This document shows, one piece after another, positions 19,136-26,444 of a DNA stretch of 53,186 nucleotides (positions within the stretch are counted from its first letter, which is position 1; each line of letters opens with the position of its first letter). The stretch spans positions 104,311-157,496 of the forward strand of contig NZ_AWNK01000004.1 of assembly GCF_000469585.1 (NCBI RefSeq). Direction: 5' to 3'. Made by a program: the position numbers and the translations under genes. The notes below the pieces were generated by a model, which made no database searches, was not told where the DNA came from, and saw only the letters and a program-made list of their open reading frames with translations. The stretch is from Chrysiogenes arsenatis DSM 11915 (GTDB lineage Bacteria > Chrysiogenota > Chrysiogenetes > Chrysiogenales > Chrysiogenaceae).

Positions 19136-21177
19136 TCGGTATACTCCTGAAGTCGCTGAGGACATTCTGCCTCAATAGCTGAAAGCTGCTCTACTATCTG
19201 CCACAACTCTCCAGTTGAGGCAACGGAGGCATGATGCACCAGCCAGCTCGCTAATTCCACCGGCTGCCGTTTGGTCATATATCCATACAGCCCTTTTAAG
19301 GTATGAGCCGCCCGGCGAAATTCATTCCGGTCACCCTGCGCAAGTGAATTCCGCAAGCACTGGAGTTCGTTGGCAATATCCGTCACTAATATCTGTTGAA
19401 AATTATCAATACGCTTAGGGTTGTTGCTCAGGCCAACAAGGGTTTGCTGCGTTAGCTGCGGGATATTTTTTTGGGAGATGCTCTTTGTTCCTTCAAGCTG
19501 TGTCGCAATGACTCGTGCCAGCTGGTCTGGGATCAATGGCTTTTGTAACACCGCGTTGATACCGCCCATATGACAGGCTTCGCGGGTTGCAATATCGGTA
19601 TCGGCGGTAATAGCGATTATCGGCACCGCTGTTTGCGAACGCTCCTGCTCTCGCTGCCGGATCCTGCGAGCAACCTCAATGCCATCGATGCCTGGCATAC
19701 GGATATCCAGCAAGACCAAATCGAAAGGCTGTTGCTCTGCCAGTACCAGAGCCTGATGACCATTTTCCGTCAGCGTCACCAAGTGTCCCCATGAGGTGAG
19801 AATGTCACCCAGCAGCTGCCGGTTAAAACGGTTATCCTCGACGACCAGAATCTCAGATGGCTCAAGCATTACCGGCACAGCAAAAAGCTTTTCGGATAGT
19901 GGCTCCGTTTCCTGCAGTGGCAGATCGACGATAAAGCAACTGCCGACCCCTTCGGTACTCTTTACCGCTATTGTTCCTTTCATCAATTTCACCAAACTGT
20001 GGACAATTGCCAAACCAAGACCGGAGCCGCCAAACTTACGCGAGATGGTTGGGTCGAGCTGGCGAAAAGGGCTAAAGATATCCGTTAGAAAGGAAGCGGG
20101 TATGCCGATGCCGCTATCTCGCACTTCAAAACGAATAAGTTGATCGGTGCCGTTTTCGTGGCGACTAATGGTGCAGGATATTTCTCCGTTTTCGGTAAAT
20201 TTCACCGCATTGGCAAGCAGATTGGTCAGGATCTGGCGCAGACGGATCGGATCGCCCAAAACCCAGCTTGGAATTCTGTCGTCTACCGTCACTCGAAAAG
20301 TCAACATTTTCTGAGCGGCCAGATGATGGTACTGTTCTTCGAGGCTGGCGAGAAATTGACGAAGATGAATAGACATCGCCTCAAGCTCCAGCCGCCCCGC
20401 ATCAATCTTGCTGACGTCCAAGATATCATTCACGAGATCCATCAACGAACGGGATGAGTGCTCTAAGATTGACAAGTACTGATTGATTTTCGCGGGATCC
20501 GTCGCTTTGCGCGCCAGGGTGCTGAATCCCACGAGGGCATTCAGCGGTGTGCGTATCTCATGGCTCATGGTGGCCAAGAATTGGCTCTTAGCTTTACTGG
20601 CCTCTTCGGCCACGGCCTTGGCTCGGCGGGTCTCATCCTCTGCGAGTTTGCGCTCGGTGATTTCCCGCGTAATGCCATGGAATCCAGTCACTTTCCCATC
20701 TACGTCACGCTCTGCCGAGTAGCGAATTTCTGCCCACAGCCAGCTCCCATCCTTACAGCGATGCTCCGCCTCAAAAGTGATAACATCGGTATAGATCCCG
20801 CGCCGTTCTGCCTCAAGCCGCTGTTGCGCCATTTTCTTGATGGCCGCGATACCGTCTTCGTTAAACATCTCAAACACATGGCGGCCTAGCACTTCGTCTG
20901 CCTTGTAACCACGCAGCCGCTCATCCGCCGGGCTGACATAGGTAAAGCGGTACTCGCTGTCAAGCCGCCAAACCACATCGGATGCGTTTTCGGTTAACAG
21001 GCGATATTTGCTCTCGCTCTCCCGCAGTGCTTCTTCAGTTTGCTGCTGTTCAGCAATGGTTCTTTCCAATTCGTCATAGGTGTGTTTCAGTTTGTTCTCA
21101 ACTTCGAGTAGTTGAGCCGTTTTTTCTGCAAGCTGTGCTTGTAGTTGCTTGATGATCTGCTGGTCGTTGTGTTCCAT
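19132..21177 (-). CDS. Hybrid sensor histidine kinase with PAS, receiver and HPt domains
   Basis: The 681-aa protein has an N-terminal coiled coil (about 1-55), a PAS domain with PAC tail (about 55-180), and a HisKA domain with SHEIRTPLN and phospho-acceptor H206. A HATPase domain follows with the N box near 323 and G boxes DSGIGIP and GGSGLGLA. A receiver domain has D491 in LLDIRMP, and an HPt domain has H625 in AAHTLKG. No transmembrane segment is evident, so it probably senses a cytoplasmic signal through PAS. The phosphorelay His-Asp-His-Asp would end on D55 of the regulator encoded next in the operon. The two genes overlap by 4 bases, so they are co-translated. Confidence 0.95.
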   Translation of the reverse strand: MEHNDQQIIKQLQAQLAEKTAQLLEVENKLKHTYDELERTIAEQQQTEEALRESESKYRLLTENASDVVWRLDSEYRFTYVSPADERLRGYKADEVLGRHVFEMFNEDGIAAIKKMAQQRLEAERRGIYTDVITFEAEHRCKDGSWLWAEIRYSAERDVDGKVTGFHGITREITERKLAEDETRRAKAVAEEASKAKSQFLATMSHEIRTPLNALVGFSTLARKATDPAKINQYLSILEHSSRSLMDLVNDILDVSKIDAGRLELEAMSIHLRQFLASLEEQYHHLAAQKMLTFRVTVDDRIPSWVLGDPIRLRQILTNLLANAVKFTENGEISCTISRHENGTDQLIRFEVRDSGIGIPASFLTDIFSPFRQLDPTISRKFGGSGLGLAIVHSLVKLMKGTIAVKSTEGVGSCFIVDLPLQETEPLSEKLFAVPVMLEPSEILVVEDNRFNRQLLGDILTSWGHLVTLTENGHQALVLAEQQPFDLVLLDIRMPGIDGIEVARRIRQREQERSQTAVPIIAITADTDIATREACHMGGINAVLQKPLIPDQLARVIATQLEGTKSISQKNIPQLTQQTLVGLSNNPKRIDNFQQILVTDIANELQCLRNSLAQGDRNEFRRAAHTLKGLYGYMTKRQPVELASWLVHHASVASTGELWQIVEQLSAIEAECPQRLQEYTE

Positions 21178-21216
21178 AGTAGGGTGCCTATTGTTAGATC
21201 TCTGGGAGTGTTGTCG

Positions 21217-21240
21217 TTCAGGTTCCTAGATCCACCTGAA
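21217..21240. promoter_or_regulatory. Inverted repeat upstream of the kinase gene
   Basis: TTCAGGT and ACCTGAA form perfect 7-bp arms around a 10-base centre, 40-63 bases before the kinase ATG. It may be an operator or a leader hairpin. No convincing -35/-10 pair was found beside it. Confidence 0.35.
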
Positions 21241-21327
21241 TTCTAAATTCATGTAGAAAAGCGACTCCCGCGTTTAATAACGGGTTGTGCCCTTATGATA
21301 CAAATTCACCTATATGGGAATAAAATT

Positions 21328-21360
21328 AACCGCCCTGCGGGCAGAGCCGGAGGACGGTTT
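21328..21360. terminator. Imperfect hairpin between the attachment region and the kinase
   Basis: AACCGCCCT pairs with AGGACGGTT except at one position. On the minus strand it is followed by the T-rich AATTTTATT. It could end transcription arriving from the prophage side. In the 385-base gap 21178-21562 the other visible elements are the inverted repeat at 21217, the tRNA-like sites, and a small AT-rich hairpin at 21404-21418. Confidence 0.3.
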
Positions 21361-21370
21361 CATAACAAAA

Positions 21371-21390
21371 TGTGGGAAAAATATGGAAAA
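21371..21390. repeat. Arm-type repeat, left copy
   Basis: TGTGGGAAAAATATGGAAAA matches the sequence at 21542-21562 with two substitutions and one gap. Paired TGGGAA-type repeats around a tRNA-like core resemble arm-binding sites of tyrosine integrases. This is inferred from layout only. Confidence 0.35.
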
Positions 21391-21435
21391 CAAGAAAAAC
21401 TTAAAATGCAAAGCATTTATTTACAAAGGGTTTAG

Positions 21436-21462
21436 TGGTGGGCGATACTGGGATTGAACCCG
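21436..21462 (-). other. tRNA 3'-end fragment, likely prophage attachment site
   Basis: The minus strand reads GGTTCAATCCCAGT, then ATCGCCC, then ACCA. This is a T-loop, the 3' side of the T stem, a 7-base acceptor strand, a discriminator A and CCA. The 5' side of the T stem pairs imperfectly, and no D or anticodon arm lies upstream, so this is a fragment and not a gene. A tRNA-Val-like parent (acceptor GGGCGAT) is possible. Tyrosine-integrase phages often leave such a copy at one end. Confidence 0.55.
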
Positions 21463-21466
21463 CCTG

Positions 21467-21495
21467 TTAGTGTTTTTTGACTGGAATTGAACACG
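21467..21495 (-). repeat. Second, degenerate copy of the tRNA-like attachment sequence
   Basis: TTAGTG, then ACTGGAATTGAACACG, repeats the layout of 21432-21462 (TTAGTG, then ACTGGGATTGAACCCG) with two mismatches in the 16-base core. The bases between are replaced by a T run. It looks like a decayed earlier attachment site. Confidence 0.4.
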
Positions 21496-21541
21496 TCTGT
21501 GGTGGTTTGGCGTTCAAAATCATTCAAAGCGCATTGCAAAT

Positions 21542-21562
21542 TATGGGAAGAATATGGGAAAA
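21542..21562. repeat. Arm-type repeat, right copy
   Basis: This partner of 21371-21390 lies inside the prophage, immediately before the stop codon (21563-21565) of the tail-assembly gene. The two copies flank the tRNA-like cores. Confidence 0.35.
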
Positions 21563-22078
21563 TTACTCCCACCACGCACTCAACTCCCCCGCATTCACAC
21601 GGTCAATAATCCCCTGTTGCTGTCCGAGAATATGACCCACAGCCGCACGATAAAGTTGATTATTCTCCAACACTTTTTCAATCATCAATTCCAGCGATAC
21701 CCCTCGCGCCTGTGCCATGCTTTCCAGCATCGCACCTCCTCCACTTTTCGCCTCTTCCAATTGCACAAACCAACTTTCACGCTCCCCTTGTTCGTAAGGC
21801 TGCGCGATAGCCGCAAGACGGCGCTCACCCTCTTCTCTGATTCGTGAAATTATTTCAGGGTTATGTGCGAGCAGCAGCGAGATATCAGCCTGTGTATCCG
21901 CTTGAAATTCAATTTCTGGTAGTTGTTCCGGTATATCTGAAATAGAATCGGGAATATACACGTAATGACGTCCGTCTATTTCCCTTAACAGTTTAACCCC
22001 TTCAATGTCATGCGAACGAAAATCATAAACTGTGCCGCTGTGTCCGGGTGTGATTGTTTTCTTGTAGCTGTAAATCAT
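21563..22078 (-). CDS. Phage tail-fibre assembly chaperone-like protein
   Basis: The 171-aa protein carries, in its C-terminal half, the pattern of phage tail-assembly chaperones: LAAIAQPYEQGERESWFVQ, then EEAK, then a hydrophobic-rich helix ending GHILGQQQGIIDRV. The N-terminus (MIYSYKKTITPG) is beta-rich. The ATG at 22078 is chosen over a longer frame from 22153 because it overlaps the reverse transcriptase stop as ATGA and has AAGGAG 8 bases upstream. It is the last gene of the DGR operon and may fold or assemble the diversified fibre. Family placement is by pattern. Confidence 0.65.
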   Translation of the reverse strand: MIYSYKKTITPGHSGTVYDFRSHDIEGVKLLREIDGRHYVYIPDSISDIPEQLPEIEFQADTQADISLLLAHNPEIISRIREEGERRLAAIAQPYEQGERESWFVQLEEAKSGGGAMLESMAQARGVSLELMIEKVLENNQLYRAAVGHILGQQQGIIDRVNAGELSAWWE

Positions 22079-23076
22079 GCGGATAACTCCTTGTAGTTTG
22101 GTATTTTTGAAATAAGCTCTGGGCGCATTGCCTTGATCCTCATGCAAAACCATTTGAATGAAGATGTTTTATGAGCGTTACCAAGTATGCTGATAATGCT
22201 TTCAATTTTTCCGCGCTTGATCGCTTTCGTCATACTCTTCATGCTATGTTTTCGCACGAAACGCATATTGCGCCATGTTCTGAATCCAACAAAATTCACC
22301 CCGCGAGATACCTTTGCAATACCCCACTTAGAAAGCGTGAGCTGCAATTGCAGCAATAGAAATTCTTGTATTTTTTTGAGATACATTTTTGCTTGATCGC
22401 TACTAAGCCCGAACAAAATAAAATCATCAACATAGCGCACATACTTGCTGACTTTAAGCTCACGCTGGATAAAATGGTCGAGCTTATTTAGGTATATCAG
22501 CGCCAGCAGTTGCGATAATAAATTTCCAATTGGTACTCCAGTTTTGCCCTCTCCGTTGGCGAATAACATAATCAGGTCAATCAATCGCTTATCTTTGATT
22601 TTCTTTTCTAAAAGATTGCGTAAGGTTTCGCGGTTGATGCTGTAATAGTATTTGCGAATATCAAGCTGAAGCGTGTAGCTGTCGGGCGGCGATTCCCGCA
22701 AGTATTGCTGTGCGCGGTCGCTGGCCTTGTGAGTTCCTTTGTTTCTGCGGCAACCGTAGCTATTGTGAATGAATGTTTTGTCGAATATCGGCAAAATCAC
22801 TTTATAAATAGCATGTTGCACAACAACATCCCTAAAGTCCGGTGCCGATATTTCACGCGGCTTCGGTTCGCGCACAGTGAATTTCTTGTACGGTCGTGGT
22901 GTGTAGTTCCCACTATGCAATTCTTCATGTAGTCGCATGATGTTACCGCCAAGGTCGCACTCAAAAAGATGTACGTTCAATTTCTTGCGCTTGTTCTTTC
23001 TTGCTGTCCGGTACGCTTCGAACAGGTTGTCAACCGTAAAAATCTTGTCATATAAATTACCGAAACGTTTAGGCAT
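22075..23076 (-). CDS. Diversity-generating retroelement reverse transcriptase
   Basis: The 333-aa protein starts MPKRFGNLYDKIF, like other DGR enzymes. It has the DGR-type motif IGNLLSQ (183-189) where group II intron enzymes have a different sequence, the catalytic YVDD (215-218), LDIRKYYYSI in motif A, and a C-terminal thumb region. The ATG at 23076 has AAAGGG upstream. A TTG-initiated extension from 23127 lacks a ribosome site. In known DGRs this enzyme copies template RNA into cDNA with adenine-specific errors, and the cDNA replaces the variable repeat of the target gene. All active-site motifs are present. It is coupled to the downstream chaperone gene. Confidence 0.96.
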   Translation of the reverse strand: MPKRFGNLYDKIFTVDNLFEAYRTARKNKRKKLNVHLFECDLGGNIMRLHEELHSGNYTPRPYKKFTVREPKPREISAPDFRDVVVQHAIYKVILPIFDKTFIHNSYGCRRNKGTHKASDRAQQYLRESPPDSYTLQLDIRKYYYSINRETLRNLLEKKIKDKRLIDLIMLFANGEGKTGVPIGNLLSQLLALIYLNKLDHFIQRELKVSKYVRYVDDFILFGLSSDQAKMYLKKIQEFLLLQLQLTLSKWGIAKVSRGVNFVGFRTWRNMRFVRKHSMKSMTKAIKRGKIESIISILGNAHKTSSFKWFCMRIKAMRPELISKIPNYKELSA

Positions 23077-23121
23077 TTGGATTTTCCCTTTCAGTACTAA
23101 AACGTTTGCCTTTGCAGATTT

Positions 23122-23135
23122 CGCCAAAAATGGCG
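23122..23135. other. Small hairpin between template repeat and reverse transcriptase
   Basis: CGCCA-AAAA-TGGCG on the plus strand gives a perfect 5-bp stem. It lies in the spacer downstream of the template repeat. In the Bordetella phage DGR this spacer is part of the functional template RNA. Confidence 0.35.
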
Positions 23136-23188
23136 GGATGGATCGCTCCCTATGTTTCCAGTTTTTCCAGAGAATTTCAGGATAGAAT

Positions 23189-23301
23189 CATAGTCCGAAG
23201 CCCGAAAGCCAATATTGTTGTTCGTGTTAGATCGGTTGTTATTCCAATTACGCGCAAACACTCCAGCAATGGAACCATTATTCCAATTGCCGCCACAAAG
23301 C
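23189..23301 (-). repeat. DGR template repeat (TR)
   Basis: This 113-bp repeat matches 23789-23901 at 95 positions. All 18 differences fall on TR adenines (minus strand), out of 29 adenines in the repeat. If translated it is dominated by Asn codons (GGNWNNGS, ARNWNNNRSNTNNN), the usual way a TR offers AAY codons for diversification. The first TR base follows directly on the avd stop codon. It should be transcribed with avd and the reverse transcriptase as template RNA. Confidence 0.97.
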
Positions 23302-23730
23302 CTATTGATCGACCACCCCAAGGTTAATTTCACTTTTCAGGTTTCTTATCCAGCCACCAATCATCGCGCCAAGCTCATTGATGTAAACACAAATAGCAGA
23401 GTACCTTCTATTTGCTTCGCTCTCGCTTCGCGTTGACGCGCTATTGTGAAACTCATAGTAACCCAACTCATAGGCAAGATTAACTAGCATCCTTAACTGT
23501 TCATGCCTTACATCTAGCTTGGTAAGGCTTGTCTTGTTGTGGTACCGTTTCTTGCACTCAACCAAAAGAGAGTAAACGTCGTAAGCCGCATTCCGAATTT
23601 CGTTGCACAAAGCATATTTTTCGTGCTTTGGGAAATGGTTCAAGTGGATATTTAATAACTTTATCATTTCCCTACACTTATGGAATATCGTTGCTTGTGG
23701 GTTTTCGTTTTTTGGAATGTGGCGCGACAT
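23302..23730 (-). CDS. avd: Avd-type DGR accessory protein
   Basis: A 142-aa, helix-rich, basic protein sits between the variable repeat and the template repeat, the place and size of Avd. Avd is a four-helix-bundle protein that forms a pentameric ring and binds the reverse transcriptase. Helical stretches such as HKCREMIKLLNIHLNHFPK, EIRNAAYDVYSLLVECKKRY and LTKLDVRHEQLRMLVNLAYE fit the fold, and the C-terminus has INELGAMIGGWIRNLK. AGGGG precedes the ATG. Naming rests on position, size and helix pattern. Its stop codon abuts the template repeat. Confidence 0.85.
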   Translation of the reverse strand: MSRHIPKNENPQATIFHKCREMIKLLNIHLNHFPKHEKYALCNEIRNAAYDVYSLLVECKKRYHNKTSLTKLDVRHEQLRMLVNLAYELGYYEFHNSASTRSESEANRRYSAICVYINELGAMIGGWIRNLKSEINLGVVDQ

Positions 23731-23755
23731 ATATTTACCCCTGCTACTTTACAAT

Positions 23756-23773
23756 GGGGCGCTTCCGCACCCC
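23756..23773 (-). promoter_or_regulatory. DGR target-site hairpin with GGAA tetraloop
   Basis: On the minus strand GGGGTGC-GGAA-GCGCCCC forms a 7-bp stem with one G-T pair and a GGAA loop, 15 bases beyond the end of the variable repeat. Hairpin or cruciform structures with GRNA tetraloops just downstream of the variable repeat are known to promote retrohoming in DGRs. Confidence 0.8.
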
Positions 23774-23780
23774 TAACACT

Positions 23781-25313
23781 TTACAGTACATAGGCCGAAG
23801 CCCGAAAGCCAATATTGTGGCTCGCGTTAGAGCGGTGGCCACTCCAAGAACGCGCAAACACCCCAGCAAGGGAACCATCAGACCAAGCGCCGCCACAAAG
23901 CGGAAAAAGATTGTGACGATTGTGTCTGTAGCACCCATCACCTCCGAACAAATTCGTACCTGTTGCGCTCGTTGCATCATTGTTTTGCTGCACTCCTGCT
24001 GCTGTACGCAGATATCCAGCCCCCGATGCAGCAGGATCAAACACACGATTCGTACCGTTGCCGAAATAGACATAACTCCCCTGCGTCGCGCCGAATGGTA
24101 AATAATCCTCTACGAGATCATACAGCCCTAAAATATGCGCTTCATTACCCCACGCATCCGTTCCAGTGTTCCAGCCGCCCGTCAACGAACTCACTGAAAT
24201 ACTTGGTTTCAGCACGTATGAGTTGCCATTCAGTATTTGCGTCGCACTCGTCGCAGATGACCCCCAAAATGTAACGCCCAACGCAACTTCCCACATGGTG
24301 CCATTCAAGTCGGCAATTCCGCAATTCTGACCGTTGTGTGTGGTTTTTGCGAATTGATTTGCAGAACCAGCGAGCGGCTTGGCCGAAGCTCCCGCATCAC
24401 CAGCAGTGACGAACAATATGCTTGTGTCGTTCACGTCGCGTAGTGCGCCGTTATTACATCCTTTGGGAAAATTAGTCGTTCCTGCCGCATCATACCAAGC
24501 GCAATGCGTCGTACTCGTACTATACTGCGCTTGTGCTAGTGCTACCTTTGCCAGCCATGATTCTTGAAAAATCGTTTTTGCGTTAAATCCTGCACCACGA
24601 GCGCGTGATAACACTACTGCGTCAGCGAGAATACCAGTACAACCAGTCATGCCTTGTGAGCGTGTGTATGTAGTTGTGGTTGTCAAACTTATTGGTACGC
24701 CGTTTTTAACAGACCTACCGTGCGTGAGTCCGTCTGTCGATTTTGAGTTGACGTACTTGTCGTACCAGAATCCCGGACGTATCTGGCCACCATCAATGAA
24801 TGCGCGGTCTAACACATATCCATCAGCATTGGCGGTAGCTTCGTCTGGGAAATCGTATCTAATATCCATCGCATTATTGCCATAGACAGCATAGCGAGGG
24901 CTGTCAGCGTGACCGATACGGTAATAGCCCTTCGGGTTCCATGTGATAATTGAACCATCGCTGTAGATATAGTTTCCAAAATTATCGCTATTGGGATCGG
25001 TAGTACCGAACAATAGAGAAATATTAGCCGGTAGCGCCAGTGGATACACCCCCATCCCAGCACCAGCAGTTCCCATATCACGCCATAGATGAGTGGGGGA
25101 CGGCCACGACTCGCCATTCCACAGCGGCAAGCCGTTTGACTCGGTGATTTTCTGAAGGGCGGTTGGTATGTTTGGATTATGCGCAATATTGCCAGTTGTA
25201 TCTGTGAGGTATAGATCGAATCCGGCACCAACGCGAACAAAATACATTGTGTTTGGCGTCAGTGTTCCGGGTAGTGTTCCAATCACTTTTTCAAAGCGGA
25301 CTATCTCGTTCAC
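23781..25313 (-). CDS. DGR-diversified tail-fibre protein with C-type-lectin/FGE-like C-terminus
   Basis: The 510-aa protein starts at a GTG directly after the stop of the upstream fibre gene. Its N-terminus (about 1-45, LPGTLTPNTMYFVRVGAGFD then LYLTD) is the fibre-attachment type shared with its neighbour. The C-terminal half has the formylglycine-generating-enzyme variant of the C-type lectin fold: IADLNGTMWEVALGV and LCGGAWSDGS, ending NIGFRASAY. The variable residues (about 471-508) fall in this last segment, where the fold shows its ligand-binding face. By analogy with Mtd of Bordetella phage, it should be the receptor-binding tip, changed by the adjoining retroelement. Confidence 0.93.
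   Translation of the reverse strand: MNEIVRFEKVIGTLPGTLTPNTMYFVRVGAGFDLYLTDTTGNIAHNPNIPTALQKITESNGLPLWNGESWPSPTHLWRDMGTAGAGMGVYPLALPANISLLFGTTDPNSDNFGNYIYSDGSIITWNPKGYYRIGHADSPRYAVYGNNAMDIRYDFPDEATANADGYVLDRAFIDGGQIRPGFWYDKYVNSKSTDGLTHGRSVKNGVPISLTTTTTYTRSQGMTGCTGILADAVVLSRARGAGFNAKTIFQESWLAKVALAQAQYSTSTTHCAWYDAAGTTNFPKGCNNGALRDVNDTSILFVTAGDAGASAKPLAGSANQFAKTTHNGQNCGIADLNGTMWEVALGVTFWGSSATSATQILNGNSYVLKPSISVSSLTGGWNTGTDAWGNEAHILGLYDLVEDYLPFGATQGSYVYFGNGTNRVFDPAASGAGYLRTAAGVQQNNDATSATGTNLFGGDGCYRHNRHNLFPLCGGAWSDGSLAGVFARSWSGHRSNASHNIGFRASAYVL
23789..23901 (-). repeat. DGR variable repeat (VR) in the fibre gene
   Basis: It covers the last ~39 codons of the target gene. Compared with the template, it has 8 A-to-C, 8 A-to-G and 2 A-to-T changes and no other difference. 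They alter 12 residues: six Asn become Ala, Ser, Asp, Gly or His, with further Asn, Thr, Ile and Asp sites changed as well. The 24 bases at 23795-23818 are identical in both repeats and serve as the mutagenesis-homology anchor. One further A-to-C difference lies just beyond, at 23794. Confidence 0.97.
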
Positions 25314-25889
25314 TTACCACCCCACGCTGTTCCATCCAGTAACAGGGAGTTTTCCTCCATACGTCATATGTCCTCCGGACTCGCCTATCTTGTTCAGCTC
25401 AGTGGCATTCGTATGGGCGTGTCGCTTAGAGACCGCATCATCAATGTCAGTCACAGATGATGACGGCTTACCTGTGATATTTGCCCACGATAGCGCAACA
25501 TCCATAGATTCAGATTCGCTAATTTTCGTAAGCGAAGTATTACTATGGCGATAAGCATACGTTGCCGAACCGCTCGTAACCGTGGCGTCAGCGCTGGCAT
25601 CGAGCACAAGAATCAGCGCATTTGCTTCCAGCGTAGCCACCAGTGCGTCGCGCTCGGTAATATCAGCGACCATCTCAATGCTATTCGCACCACCGCTAAC
25701 CATAGACGCATCAATCATGCTTTGAACATCATCCGCATTGATTGCGCGCTTAACGATAGAACCACTTGAACCCGTGACATACATTTCAACAAAATCAGGC
25801 CGTGCCGCTGGAGCAATTAAATAGATTGAATATGCCTCAAGTGTTCCCGGCAAAACCGTCTCTCTAAAAATATTAAATGGCTGTGACAT
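25314..25889 (-). CDS. Tail-fibre protein, short paralogue upstream of the DGR target
   Basis: The 191-aa protein has AGGAGG 8 bases before its ATG. Its N-terminus (VLPGTLEAYSIYLIAP, then YVTGSSGSIVKRAIN) aligns with the start of the DGR target. The C-terminal part (WANITGKPSSSVTDIDDAV, then HAHTNATELNKIGE) is typical of fibre shafts. The gene ends TAA and the target's GTG follows with no gap. It probably forms part of the fibre stalk or connects the variable tip to the tail. Confidence 0.75.
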   Translation of the reverse strand: MSQPFNIFRETVLPGTLEAYSIYLIAPAARPDFVEMYVTGSSGSIVKRAINADDVQSMIDASMVSGGANSIEMVADITERDALVATLEANALILVLDASADATVTSGSATYAYRHSNTSLTKISESESMDVALSWANITGKPSSSVTDIDDAVSKRHAHTNATELNKIGESGGHMTYGGKLPVTGWNSVGW

Positions 25890-25930
25890 AAAAATATCCT
25901 CCTAATGTATCAATTATCGATTTACTGAAA

Positions 25931-26125
25931 TTACCAACTGGTAGATTGCCAAACCGTCGGTGGTATCTCTCGCCACTCTCCGTCAACTCTTGCATGCAGC
26001 TTTCCGTCATGCGGAGCATCACGGATACTTCCCGCACCAACGCCAAATACCGCAACAATAATGCGTTCGCTTCGGTATTCGATGACCGTATTATACGATT
26101 GTGGTGTGGCTGTAGTTCCGCTCAT
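25931..26125 (-). CDS. Small phage protein with EWREIP motif
   Basis: The 64-aa frame begins at an ATG overlapping the previous stop as ATGA, which supports translation. It is beta-rich (VIEYRSERIIVAVFGVGAGS) and ends GEWREIPPTVWQSTSW. A related AEWREIPSS sequence occurs in the 70-aa protein of the head-tail module (49333-49545). Function unknown. Confidence 0.6.
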   Translation of the reverse strand: MSGTTATPQSYNTVIEYRSERIIVAVFGVGAGSIRDAPHDGKLHARVDGEWREIPPTVWQSTSW

Positions 26126-26436
26126 CGCGTCACATCCCGCATGACATCAACATAGAATGTTTGTGAACTGAACCTCACACCATCAGGATTGGTATATTCA
26201 ACATCGCATTCTAACTTTTCTGCTGGCCATGATTCTGGCTGCTGTGCCGTCATCGTGTATGATAAATGGTCTGCAGCGATTTCTACCAGTAACGTATCAA
26301 CCAATTTCCCGCTCTTTGTCCTCAACTGTGAGCGGATAACATAGTCAGTTAAATCAATAGGATTCTGATTATCATCCAGTAGTTGACAGCTCGACAAAAT
26401 GAACGTATCCCCTCGCTTATGTCTGATCGGTTCCAT
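26122..26436 (-). CDS. Phage tail-associated beta-sandwich protein (unknown role)
   Basis: The 104-aa protein begins MEPIRHKRGDTFILSS and continues with DLTDYVIRSQLRTKSGKL. This is a common pattern in small phage tail or baseplate proteins (RGDTFxL, DLTGxxIxSQ). GGAGG lies 5 bases upstream, overlapping the stop of a 7-codon mini-ORF. It is the first full gene of the fibre-DGR operon. Confidence 0.65.
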   Translation of the reverse strand: MEPIRHKRGDTFILSSCQLLDDNQNPIDLTDYVIRSQLRTKSGKLVDTLLVEIAADHLSYTMTAQQPESWPAEKLECDVEYTNPDGVRFSSQTFYVDVMRDVTR

Positions 26437-26444
26437 AACGCCTC

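Noticed and set aside
21436-21495. Intact tRNA gene
   Set aside because: Only T-loop and acceptor 3' sequences are present. No D arm or anticodon arm can be drawn upstream on either strand.
22075-23127. Retron or group II intron reverse transcriptase
   Set aside because: The IGNLLSQ motif, the N-terminus, and the TR/VR/avd context fit a DGR. No msr/msd-like RNA or intron maturase domain is present.
23097-23333. 78-codon minus-strand frame across the template repeat
   Set aside because: It is the template repeat read through. The Asn-rich sequence reflects AAY codons offered for mutagenesis and is not a gene.
23789-26436. A second DGR target in the neighbouring fibre gene
   Set aside because: The 191-aa protein shares only the N-terminal attachment part. 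No second copy of the 24-base anchor was found in the window.
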